Shown here piece after piece: positions 1-5,596 of a stretch of DNA of 5,704 bases. A program made the translations under genes and the position numbers. The stretch comes from Lysinibacillus sp. Lineage in GTDB: Bacteria > Bacillota > Bacilli > Bacillales_A > Planococcaceae. How positions within the stretch are numbered: position 1 is the stretch's first letter; each line of letters starts with the position of its first letter. The notes under the pieces were generated by a model that had not been told where the DNA came from, did no database searches, and was given only the letters and a program-made list of their open reading frames with translations. Location of the stretch: NCBI GenBank assembly GCA_012735355.1, contig JAAYHP010000519.1:1-5704 (forward strand), read 5' to 3'.

Positions 1-47
1 AAACACCTTCGATTATTCTAATAGCGAGTAATCGAAGGGTTTTCTTT
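1..47 (+). terminator. Rho-independent terminator at the left edge
   Basis: The arms CCTTCGATTA (6-15) and TAATCGAAGG (29-38) pair over 10 bp. Four more pairs (AAAC 1-4 with GTTT 39-42) follow beyond a bulged A at 5. A T-rich tail (TTTTCTTTA) comes next, so it ends plus-strand transcription. The gene it serves lies left of the window. Confidence 0.75.
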
Positions 48-75
48 ATAACCGAGATATATAACTGTGCATGCC

Positions 76-117
76 AAAAACCACTAACGAGAATTAGTGG
101 TTTTTAATATTTTTTTG
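76..117 (+). terminator. Second terminator, probably bidirectional
   Basis: AAAAACCACTAA (76-87) and TTAGTGGTTTTT (94-105) form a perfect 12-bp stem with a 6-base loop (CGAGAA). The 3' arm runs into TTTTTAATATTTTTTT. The A-run on the 5' side gives a U-tract on the other strand too. It stands 33 bp after the first terminator and insulates the following gene from upstream transcription. Confidence 0.8.
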
Positions 118-156
118 ATTATTCATGTATTTTTTATTCATTTCAAAAATATTAGA

Positions 157-162
157 TATAAT
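157..162 (+). promoter_or_regulatory. Possible sigma-A -10 box for the two-gene unit
   Basis: A perfect TATAAT stands 85 bp before the first gene, in an AT-rich leader with no other gene. No convincing TTGACA-like box sits 16-18 bp upstream; the best is TTTATT at 133-138 with an 18-bp spacer. Such boxes arise by chance in DNA this AT-rich, so the call is tentative. Confidence 0.3.
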
Positions 163-247
163 TTTCATCGTATTTAAATATATATACTATTAAGTTGTGT
201 CCATTTTATTACGAAAAATTGAAAAAATTTAAACAAGGGGGAGTGAA

Positions 248-1015
248 ATGGAATTGTCAATATTCATAGTCATAGTCGGTATTTTTATTTTATCCATCCT
301 TTCACAAGGATTTTTATATATGCGAACAAAAAAACAAGAAAAATCGAGGGAATATAAAGAAATTAGTCAGCAATTAATTTTACCTTATTTAAATGAAGTA
401 GTATTATTTATTGATGTCAAAACGGATCATCGGAAAGAAACTGGAGTACAAATGCTTGAAGTCAACGCAGAGGAAGTAATTGCAAGAATTCAGGAGAAGA
501 TTAGTTTCGGCAATGCTAAATTAATGAACGCCCTTTATCGATATTATCATGCGGTGGCATATTTTGAAGGACGGGGAGAAGCAAAGAATTTAGCGACATA
601 TGAGGTGTTTTATCATTATTTAGCCCATGCTTACAACACAATTGAAAAAAGCGAGTTGAAAGATGAACAACTGCTCGATACGATACTAAAAAATCAAAAG
701 ATTTATGGTATCGCTTTCGTATTAACATCCATTTTAGGGAACGATGAAGCAATTAAAATCATTTCTCATAAGTGGCTTTGGAGTCACAATTTTTTAAACA
801 AAGTATCCATCCATTTATTGGATGACTTAATAAATAATTACAACAACTCAACAATGGAAGAACATAAATTGTTGAAGTTTTTAAGCATCATTAAACAAGA
901 TTTCCATGAATCACCCGAAATTGATCGCTTCCAAGAGTTGAAAAATTATTTAGAAGAGGCATTCGTCATAGTTGAAAAACGTTGGTTGAACTATAGCGCA
1001 AATCAGTACTATTAA
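248..1015 (+). CDS. Membrane-anchored helical protein of unknown function
   Basis: I do not recognise this 255-residue protein. Residues 4-24 are a single hydrophobic segment (from LSIFIVIVGIF to GFLYM). Basic residues follow at once (RTKKQEKSR), so the chain is probably anchored at its N-terminus with the remainder in the cytoplasm. The rest is rich in Leu, Ile, Tyr, Asn and Glu and appears all-helical, with no Cys, no catalytic motif and no sequence repeat that I can see. The ATG is supported by AAGGGGGAG at 235-243, four bases upstream. The stop lies 23 bp before the next gene, which has its own ribosome binding site, so the two are probably co-transcribed. A role as membrane partner of the downstream SEC-C protein is inference from position only. 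The reading frame is secure; the function is unknown. Confidence 0.85.
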   Translation: MELSIFIVIVGIFILSILSQGFLYMRTKKQEKSREYKEISQQLILPYLNEVVLFIDVKTDHRKETGVQMLEVNAEEVIARIQEKISFGNAKLMNALYRYYHAVAYFEGRGEAKNLATYEVFYHYLAHAYNTIEKSELKDEQLLDTILKNQKIYGIAFVLTSILGNDEAIKIISHKWLWSHNFLNKVSIHLLDDLINNYNNSTMEEHKLLKFLSIIKQDFHESPEIDRFQELKNYLEEAFVIVEKRWLNYSANQYY

Positions 1016-1027
1016 TTTAAAGAAAGC

Positions 1028-1036
1028 AAGGTGGAG
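1028..1036 (+). promoter_or_regulatory. Ribosome binding site of the second gene
   Basis: AAGGTGGAG lies two bases before the ATG at 1039. Its purine core (AAGGTGG, one mismatch to AAGGAGG) is about five bases from the start codon. It lies within the 23-bp gap after the upstream stop, so the second gene can be translated independently within the shared transcript. Confidence 0.6.
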
Positions 1037-1038
1037 AA

Positions 1039-2394
1039 ATGAAAGCATACATCTTAAGACTATCATTTAAAGGAATTGAACCAGAAGTTTGGAGAAAAAT
1101 TATTATACCGGCGGGGGCAACATTTAATCGACTCCATGAAACAATTCAGTATGTAACGAATTTCAAAAGTTACATGGAACCTTATCACAATTTTCGTTTT
1201 CCGTTAGAAGATGTTGTAATTACAAATAGTGAAGCACTTATTGAAGAAAAAGTATTTGATGGTAAAAAGGTAAGACAACCTACTCGTATTAAAATAGATG
1301 CATATTTAGAAAAGTATGGTGGGTTACTTTATCAATATGATTTTGGAGATAATTGGGAAATCACTATTGATTTGCAAGATACGGTAGAGGATTATTATTT
1401 TGGCTTCCCGACACTTCTTGATGGTGGTGGAATAGCGCCGCCAGAAGATGTAGGTGGACCAGTTGGATATATGGAGTTTTTAAAGATTATTCAAGACCCA
1501 ACTCATCCTGAATATACATTTAGAAGGGAATGGGCTGAAAAGGTTGGGTATAAATCTTTAGATATAGAAAACATTAATTCAATATTAAAACACGTGAAAT
1601 TTAAAAAGACTGAATGGGAACATGTCCATCATGAAAATTACTTAATCATTTCCGATAAATATCGAGGTTCTGAAGTTGTTGATGCCGAATCGATTGCAAA
1701 TAAGGAATTGATTGTTGATTATATTATTAGTTGTACAAACCTTTATGGTATTGTGCCTAAACATATTGTGATTGATATTTACAATTCCCGAAATAGGTCG
1801 AAAATTTCGAATAAAGAATTACAAGCGATTATAACAGAACCTAACTATAAAAAGATTCTTGAGAAGTTTCATATCATTGTTGTAAGGGATCGATTTGTTC
1901 ATGAAATACTAGATAGAGTCAAACTAATTGAACCGCTAGAGCAAGCGACGATTGGTAAGCCTTATTACATTCCAGATCGGGAAGAACTCCTTCGATATAA
2001 GGATGAATTATATTATGAAAAAACAAGACACCATCGTCATTTAGCTAATATGATGGAAAGGGATTTCCGTAACGAAATCAAATCTATACAAGAAGAAATT
2101 GATAATCTCGTAGCAGAATTAAAAATAGTAAATAGCAACTTTAATTTAATTATTCGAAATTTCTTAAGTAAGTTTCAATTTCATGACATCAATCATGTGA
2201 ATGAATATACAAGAGTAATTTTAGAGATTTCTAATACAACGAAGATTTGGGAAAACCGCGGCTATTCACCAAAAGAATTGTCGGATTTAACTAAACCAAA
2301 ACAAGTAAAAGTGTTGGCAGGTGTAAAAATCGGCCGAAATGACCCGTGTCACTGTGGCAGCGGAAGGAAATACAAAAAATGTTGCGGTAGATAA
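1039..2394 (+). CDS. pRiA4b ORF-3-like domain protein with C-terminal SEC-C motif
   Basis: This 451-residue protein has three parts. Residues 1 to about 190 match the pRiA4b ORF-3 family (also named IS1096 element passenger TnpR-like): EVWRKIIIPAG at 16-26, RLHETIQ at 31-37, YQYDFGDNWEITI at 98-110 and DGGGIAPPEDVGGPVGY at 128-144. Despite the family name nothing recombinase-like is visible, and its biochemical role is unknown. Residues about 205-330 form a mixed helical region that could be a winged-helix-like module (inference), followed by a charged, possibly coiled segment near 340-365. The end is a SEC-C motif (IGRNDPCHCGSG at 431-442) with Cys 437, 439, 448 and 449 in the CxCx8CC zinc arrangement known from SecA and many stand-alone proteins. 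No signal peptide is present, so it is probably cytoplasmic. Domain calls are strong; cellular function is open. Confidence 0.9.
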   Translation: MKAYILRLSFKGIEPEVWRKIIIPAGATFNRLHETIQYVTNFKSYMEPYHNFRFPLEDVVITNSEALIEEKVFDGKKVRQPTRIKIDAYLEKYGGLLYQYDFGDNWEITIDLQDTVEDYYFGFPTLLDGGGIAPPEDVGGPVGYMEFLKIIQDPTHPEYTFRREWAEKVGYKSLDIENINSILKHVKFKKTEWEHVHHENYLIISDKYRGSEVVDAESIANKELIVDYIISCTNLYGIVPKHIVIDIYNSRNRSKISNKELQAIITEPNYKKILEKFHIIVVRDRFVHEILDRVKLIEPLEQATIGKPYYIPDREELLRYKDELYYEKTRHHRHLANMMERDFRNEIKSIQEEIDNLVAELKIVNSNFNLIIRNFLSKFQFHDINHVNEYTRVILEISNTTKIWENRGYSPKELSDLTKPKQVKVLAGVKIGRNDPCHCGSGRKYKKCCGR

Positions 2395-2402
2395 AAAAGA
2401 GC

Positions 2403-2423
2403 TTCTAAAAAGTCGTTTTAGAA
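2403..2423. other. Small hairpin just after the SEC-C gene
   Basis: TTCTAAAA (2403-2410) and TTTTAGAA (2416-2423) form an 8-bp stem with loop AGTCG. No T-run follows on the plus strand, so it is a poor terminator for the gene ending at 2394. Read on the minus strand it is followed by GCTCTTTTTTAT, so it could stop antisense transcription heading into that gene. Confidence 0.4.
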
Positions 2424-2509
2424 AAGTAGAAGTTGGGGCAAAAGTAAAAGAGGTTGGGACATAAGGCTAATTTAATTAAGAATTAGTGGGGAAAAATATG
2501 ATGTGCATC

Positions 2510-2639
2510 GAAAATTGATTGGAGTGAAGGGCGACTCCACTGGGAACAGCCCGAGTCTCGATACCCAGCAGGATCGAATGCGACGAGAAGGATCGAGTCG
2601 GGCCCGGGGAAAGCGTCCCCGGAACGGAAATCAATTTTC
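2510..2639. repeat. GC-rich structured repeat core, unknown function
   Basis: This 130-bp island reaches about 64% GC over 2541-2620, against a background near 35%. It is closed by an 11-bp inverted repeat (GAAAATTGATT 2510-2520 with AATCAATTTTC 2629-2639). Inside are GGAGT/ACTCC (2521-2525, 2534-2538), a long arm GCCCGA-GT-CTCGAT (2549-2562) pairing with ATCGAGTCGGGC (2592-2603) around a two-base bulge, and a tight CCGGGGA/TCCCCGG hairpin (2604-2610, 2616-2622). An alternative CTGGG/CCCAG pairing (2540-2544, 2564-2568) competes with the long arm. I recall similar elements (GGAGTGgAGGGCgACTCC...GGAACGGAAATCAA-like) scattered between genes in Bacillaceae. Whether it works as RNA, as DNA or as neither cannot be decided here. 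Confidence 0.55.
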
Positions 2640-2650
2640 AGTTAAATATC

Positions 2651-2691
2651 AAAAACTCATCATTTTCTCTTAGAGAAAGTGATGAGTTTTT
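2651..2691. terminator. Strong bidirectional terminator between convergent genes
   Basis: Positions 2651-2669 pair with 2673-2691 over 19 bp (one G-T pair, loop TTA). The A-run at the left and T-run at the right give a U-tract in both directions. It stands 41 bp beyond the stop of the minus-strand DUF4097 gene and is its most likely terminator. It can also stop read-through from the plus-strand pair. Confidence 0.85.
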
Positions 2692-2731
2692 ACTTTTGTC
2701 TAAACCTCTTTAGATTTAACTCTCTTTAACT

Positions 2732-3514
2732 TTATCTAATTTCAATTGAGCCGCTAGAAACATCCAGTTCAATATGATGTGTTCCAGAACCGTGAGTCCC
2801 CTTTAAGCCATTTTTACTTCTTTCCTCATTTTCAAGAGGGAATTTACTAAAAATATTTCCGCTAGACACTTTTCCACTCAATGTAAAATCACTATTATCT
2901 GGCAATTTTAAAACAATCTTTCCAGAACTTACTTCTGCTTCAATATCATTAATTAATTCATCCATTTGTATTGATATATTTCCTGATGAAAGGTCTATAT
3001 TTAGTTTTCCAGCAAAATGTTTCATATCAATATTCCCCGAACTTACATCTAGATCAGCTTCTCTAGCCTTAATTGAATTCAATTGAATATTTCCTGAACC
3101 GACATCTAGGCTAAGATTATTTAATAACATATCCTTTGAGGAGCTTGAAAATTCAATTTTACCGGAGCCAACATCCAATTCCAAATCTCTATCATAGTCT
3201 TCAGGGATAGTAATTACTAGTTCTCTATTCCCGAAGAAATTGAAAAATTGGAACCAAGGTCGATTGTATTCAATTTCAATCGTATCCCTTTTTTGTGAAA
3301 GGGATAAAGAACCTTTTCCTTTCAACTTTGCTTCCACAAAATCTTGTTTTTCTGTAACAATTGTTGCATTTACATTATCTATGTCTATTTCTATTACATC
3401 GATTTTATTTGATAATTCCAATCGTTGTTCTTTTGATGAAAACCATGATGGACCAAAAATAACTAAACTCATACTCAGTAGAATAATAATTATAATTAAA
3501 ATTGTTTTTTTCAC
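2732..3514 (-). CDS. Membrane-anchored DUF4097 beta-repeat protein
   Basis: This 260-residue protein begins with two Lys and a hydrophobic stretch (about residues 4-21), which is a signal anchor or uncleaved signal. No lipobox Cys is present, so the body is probably outside the membrane. The body has seven copies of a hDVxSGxI-type turn-strand motif with SSG or GSG at 116, 139, 158, 176, 196, 217 and 253. Spacing is mostly 18-23 residues, as expected for a right-handed beta-helix of the DUF4097 ('putative adhesin') family, which includes B. subtilis LiaG and YvlB. The family's molecular function is not established, and 'adhesin' should not be taken literally. The start is GTG, supported by GGGAGG six bases upstream. 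The gene is monocistronic: its own terminator lies downstream and the laccase terminator upstream. No LiaFSR-type genes are adjacent. Confidence 0.88.
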   Translation of the reverse strand: MKKTILIIIIILLSMSLVIFGPSWFSSKEQRLELSNKIDVIEIDIDNVNATIVTEKQDFVEAKLKGKGSLSLSQKRDTIEIEYNRPWFQFFNFFGNRELVITIPEDYDRDLELDVGSGKIEFSSSSKDMLLNNLSLDVGSGNIQLNSIKAREADLDVSSGNIDMKHFAGKLNIDLSSGNISIQMDELINDIEAEVSSGKIVLKLPDNSDFTLSGKVSSGNIFSKFPLENEERSKNGLKGTHGSGTHHIELDVSSGSIEIR

Positions 3515-3520
3515 AGGAAA

Positions 3521-3526
3521 CCTCCC
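3521..3526 (-). promoter_or_regulatory. Ribosome binding site fixing the GTG start
   Basis: On the minus strand GGGAGG is followed by six bases (TTTCCT) and then GTG AAA AAA ACA. This ideal spacing, plus the basic and hydrophobic N-terminus that begins there, makes GTG the start codon of the DUF4097 gene. Confidence 0.75.
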
Positions 3527-3540
3527 ACTTTTATGTTGTT

Positions 3541-3589
3541 AACTACATATTAGTTTAAGAGGAGGTTGGATACAACAAACTGTAGTTTG
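3541..3589 (-). promoter_or_regulatory. Candidate promoter and operator of the DUF4097 gene
   Basis: On the minus strand TTGTAT (3575-3570), a 17-bp spacer and TAATAT (3552-3547) make a weak sigma-A-like promoter (3 and 4 of 6 consensus bases). Directly upstream of its -35 lies a perfect dyad, CAAACT-GT-AGTTTG (3576-3589). A looser dyad with similar half-sites, AACTA/TAGTT (3541-3545, 3551-3555), overlaps the -10. Two related dyads placed like this could be sites for one dimeric regulator. I cannot name the regulator. Confidence 0.3.
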
Positions 3590-3621
3590 ATTTCTTACTA
3601 GGACTTGCGATGTAGAAATAC

Positions 3622-3649
3622 AAAAAAGACTGCAACTCGCAGTCTTTTT
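3622..3649. terminator. Terminator of the laccase gene, bidirectional
   Basis: AAAAAGACTGC (3623-3633) and GCAGTCTTTTT (3639-3649) form a perfect 11-bp stem with loop AACTC. On the minus strand it begins 15 bases after the laccase stop codon and ends in TTTTTT. The plus strand also has a T-run, so it may act both ways. Confidence 0.88.
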
Positions 3650-3664
3650 AATTAAATTTCTTTT

Positions 3665-5311
3665 TTATATGTCAGGTGATGGAGGTGCTTCTTCTTCATT
3701 ATTGTTCTCTTCATTAGCGTGAGGAGTTTGAACAGGATGGGCATCTTCAATTATTGTAATTGGACGCATCATATCGTGATCTTCATGTTCGAGTAAGTGA
3801 CAATGCCACATATAATATCCTACATGATCTTTCCAATGCATGATTACTCTCGTTACCATTCCACTAGGCGCCTGTACGGTATCTTTCCATCCCCGTTCAT
3901 AGTCAAAAGGAGGCTCTGGATCTCCGGTCAATTCAAGGATTTCCCCATTGCTTTCCTGATATAATTCTAAATTAAAAGGTGTTCTATCGAGAATTTTAAA
4001 TTGTACTAAATGAATGTGCATAGGATGAGGTATTGGCGTTGCATTAATAAATTCCCATATCTCAATGCTATCTAAAGAAGGTTTTTCTGAACAAGGATCG
4101 TGGTACATCTTGTTGTCTAACATCATCATAATTCTGCCGTACTGATCTTCTCCGATGGATAAAGGTAACTTTCGAATGATGTGAGCGTGATGTTCATGTA
4201 AATCCATCGCTTCTGCAAGTTTTGTTGGAATTTCACTCGTATCTTTTCCTTTGAGTAGACGGTTTACATTGAACTGCATAATATCTCGCTTTAGATCATC
4301 TTCCTCTAACAGCGCATTAATTAATCTTATCTTCTCTCCTTTGAAAGAAGAAAAGTCCACAATGACATCTACCCGCTCTGCCGGCATTAACTCAATCGAA
4401 GTTACTTCTACAGGAGCATCTAAGAAGCCGCCATCTGTGCCGATGAGGTGGAAAGGTGCTCCGTTATCTAGCTGGATTCTGTATGTGGAACCGTTGGAGC
4501 CATTTAATATGCGGAAACGATATTTCCTCGGTTCTACATTTAAATTTGGCCAAACTTTTCCGTTTACGACCATCATATCTCCATTGAAAAAAGGAACGAT
4601 TGTTGGAATAAATGGGGCTGGAATTGGAAAACCTGCATCTTCTGGTGGTCTGTCAGGATAAAATAAGGAGCCATCTTCGTTGAAGGATTTTTCTTGAAGA
4701 AGTAGCGGATATTCATATTCTCCCTTTGGCAAGTTTAACCGTTCTTCTAAAGCATCGCGAATGAGATAAAATCCGGTTAATCCTGCATATACGTTGAGTC
4801 TCGTCATGGCCATTGTATGGTCGTGATACCAAAGGGTTGCTGCTGGTTGGTGGTTTGTATATTCATGAACTTTTCTGCGGAACTTAGGACCTGTAAATTC
4901 ATAATTTTGTGTATACCAAGCTTCAGGATGACCATCGCTTTCCCAAAAGACGTTGGCGCCGTGCACATGAACGACTGAACGTACTTCCGGGGAGTCGCCT
5001 ACACCGTGAAGGGTGCGATCGACTGGTAAAAAGTGCTTCTTTGGAAGTTTGTTCAAGTATTTTACGTATAATTTTTTGTCTTTTCGAGCTTCAATAGTTG
5101 GACCAGGATATAATCCATCGTATCCCCAAATTTTTGTCATTGGAAAATCTCGGTGAAATCGGTGCATTGCTTCTCTCATTGTAATTTCGATATAAGAATT
5201 GGCAGGATAATTTGGGTTAGGTTTCGGTCTTGCTACACGAGGTTTTGCGAGGGGTGTAACAAACTTCGGCACTGTAGTAGGGTCTTTCGGATTTACTTTC
5301 GCCTTTATCAA
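3665..5311 (-). CDS. cotA: CotA-like spore-coat multicopper oxidase (laccase)
   Basis: This three-cupredoxin-domain oxidase couples oxidation of phenolic or bilirubin-like substrates to reduction of O2 to water. In B. subtilis, CotA is an outer spore-coat protein that makes brown pigment. All copper sites are visible (numbered from the upstream ATG; subtract 7 for the TTG form): HVH at 122-124, WYHDH at 168-172, HPMHIH at 436-441 and HCHLLEHEDHDMM at 510-522. Type 1 ligands are H436, C511, H516 and axial M521. The acidic residues equivalent to CotA D116 and E498 are present (D133, E517). There is no signal peptide, which fits a coat protein made in the mother cell. TTG at 5311 is preferred because AAAGGAAGTG precedes it at good spacing, giving 548 residues. 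An ATG at 5332 would give 555 but lacks a ribosome site. Both exceed CotA's 513, owing to an N-terminal extension and an acidic tail. The cysteines of the CotA disulfide are absent. The symbol is by family resemblance. Confidence 0.9.
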   Translation of the reverse strand: MIKAKVNPKDPTTVPKFVTPLAKPRVARPKPNPNYPANSYIEITMREAMHRFHRDFPMTKIWGYDGLYPGPTIEARKDKKLYVKYLNKLPKKHFLPVDRTLHGVGDSPEVRSVVHVHGANVFWESDGHPEAWYTQNYEFTGPKFRRKVHEYTNHQPAATLWYHDHTMAMTRLNVYAGLTGFYLIRDALEERLNLPKGEYEYPLLLQEKSFNEDGSLFYPDRPPEDAGFPIPAPFIPTIVPFFNGDMMVVNGKVWPNLNVEPRKYRFRILNGSNGSTYRIQLDNGAPFHLIGTDGGFLDAPVEVTSIELMPAERVDVIVDFSSFKGEKIRLINALLEEDDLKRDIMQFNVNRLLKGKDTSEIPTKLAEAMDLHEHHAHIIRKLPLSIGEDQYGRIMMMLDNKMYHDPCSEKPSLDSIEIWEFINATPIPHPMHIHLVQFKILDRTPFNLELYQESNGEILELTGDPEPPFDYERGWKDTVQAPSGMVTRVIMHWKDHVGYYMWHCHLLEHEDHDMMRPITIIEDAHPVQTPHANEENNNEEEAPPSPDI

Positions 5312-5326
5312 TTTTTCACTTCCTTT
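5312..5326 (-). promoter_or_regulatory. Ribosome binding site pointing to a TTG start
   Basis: On the minus strand AAAGGAAGTG (5326-5317) differs by one base from the ideal AAAGGAGGTG and is followed by AAAAA and an in-frame TTG (5311-5309). The upstream in-frame ATG (5332-5330) has only a GGA about 13 bases before it. The purine site therefore lies inside the longer reading frame and favours the shorter one. Confidence 0.6.
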
Positions 5327-5343
5327 GTCCATGCTCTATTAAC

Positions 5344-5373
5344 TATCCTATTCGTTTGTATAGTGGACTTGTG
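5344..5373 (-). promoter_or_regulatory. Candidate sigma-K-type (late mother-cell) promoter of the laccase gene
   Basis: On the minus strand CACA (5373-5370) matches the sigma-K -35 pattern mACm. After a 17-bp spacer, AATAGGATA (5352-5344) matches the -10 pattern CATAnnnTA except at its first base. B. subtilis cotA is known to be sigma-K dependent. The predicted start of transcription, near 5336-5338, leaves only a few bases before the ATG at 5332 but about 25 before the TTG at 5311. An overlapping sigma-E-like pair (CACATTT, 14 bp, TATACAAA ending at 5355) is also possible. The motifs are short and degenerate, so this rests on agreement with gene identity. Confidence 0.4.
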
Positions 5374-5481
5374 GGCAAATGTGGAAGTAGATTGAAATAA
5401 ACGTTTAATCATTGAAGTTGGAAAGAAACATAGAATTGAATTTCAGTTATATGGAAAAGGAGTTTGCGAAAATATTAAAAG

Positions 5482-5586
5482 AAGTGGAATTTACGAAGAC
5501 TCCTGTTGGGTTAACTTAAGCCTTGTGACCCTATGAATTAGGATGATTCTAAGGCTTCAGGCTAGCTGAGAGAGTAAATTCCACTT
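5482..5586 (-). terminator. Nested long hairpin, probable terminator of the thioredoxin-fold gene
   Basis: A perfect 13-bp outer stem pairs AAGTGGAATTTAC (5482-5494) with GTAAATTCCACTT (5574-5586). On the minus strand it begins 10 bases after the thioredoxin-fold stop codon and is followed by CTTTTAATATTTT, so it resembles a terminator. Unusually, 79 bases separate the arms. These contain further pairings: CCTG/CAGG (5502-5505, 5558-5561), AAGCCTT/AAGGCTT (5518-5524, 5551-5557) and CCTA/TAGG (5530-5533, 5539-5542). On the plus strand no T-run follows. Confidence 0.5.
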
Positions 5587-5596
5587 TCTCTATAAA

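Larger units (their letters stand above)
2447..2711. repeat. Composite intergenic repeat with degenerate terminal inverted repeats
   Basis: The left end (2447-2465, AAAGAGGTTGGGACATAAG) and the reverse complement of the right end (2693-2711, CTTTTGTCTAAACCTCTTT) agree at 16 of 19 bases. Between them lie a small AT hairpin (CTAATT 2467-2472 with AATTAG 2481-2486), a GC-rich structured core (2510-2639) and a strong terminator hairpin (2651-2691). A second, weaker copy of the left end (2428-2445, 14 of 18 matching) precedes it. There is no open frame or transposase inside. From memory, ends with GAGGTTGGGACATAA occur repeatedly between genes in Bacillales, and the core resembles a separate dispersed Bacillaceae repeat. 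It fills most of the 337-bp gap between two convergent genes. A non-autonomous mobile (MITE-like) element and a structured transcript end are both possible. Confidence 0.55.

Noticed and set aside
1039..1608. Reading the pRiA4b / 'IS1096 passenger TnpR-like' domain as evidence of a transposon
   Set aside because: The name is historical. No resolvase catalytic motif, terminal inverted repeats or neighbouring transposase are seen around this gene.
2403..2423. Hairpin after the SEC-C gene as its main terminator
   Set aside because: No U-tract follows it on the plus strand. The stronger hairpin at 2651-2691 is the better candidate for ending the transcript.
2510..2639. GC-rich core as a tRNA, rRNA fragment or riboswitch
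   Set aside because: I see no cloverleaf, no recognisable rRNA segment and no known riboswitch core, and it lies downstream of both flanking genes rather than in a leader.
2447..2711. Calling the inverted-repeat element an insertion sequence
   Set aside because: There is no transposase or remnant of one inside, and no clear target-site duplication could be seen. Only a non-autonomous repeat can be supported.
4251..4661. Plus-strand open frame of 136 codons antisense to the laccase gene
   Set aside because: It lies wholly opposite a well-supported gene with all copper motifs and has no recognisable protein features. The same holds for smaller antisense frames at 516-752, 3240-3542, 4909-5097 and 5153-5395.
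5451..5519. A 22-codon open frame (MEKEFAKILKEV...) on the plus strand in the laccase upstream region
   Set aside because: No ribosome binding site precedes it, it overlaps the hairpin arm at 5482-5494, and an open frame this short is expected by chance.
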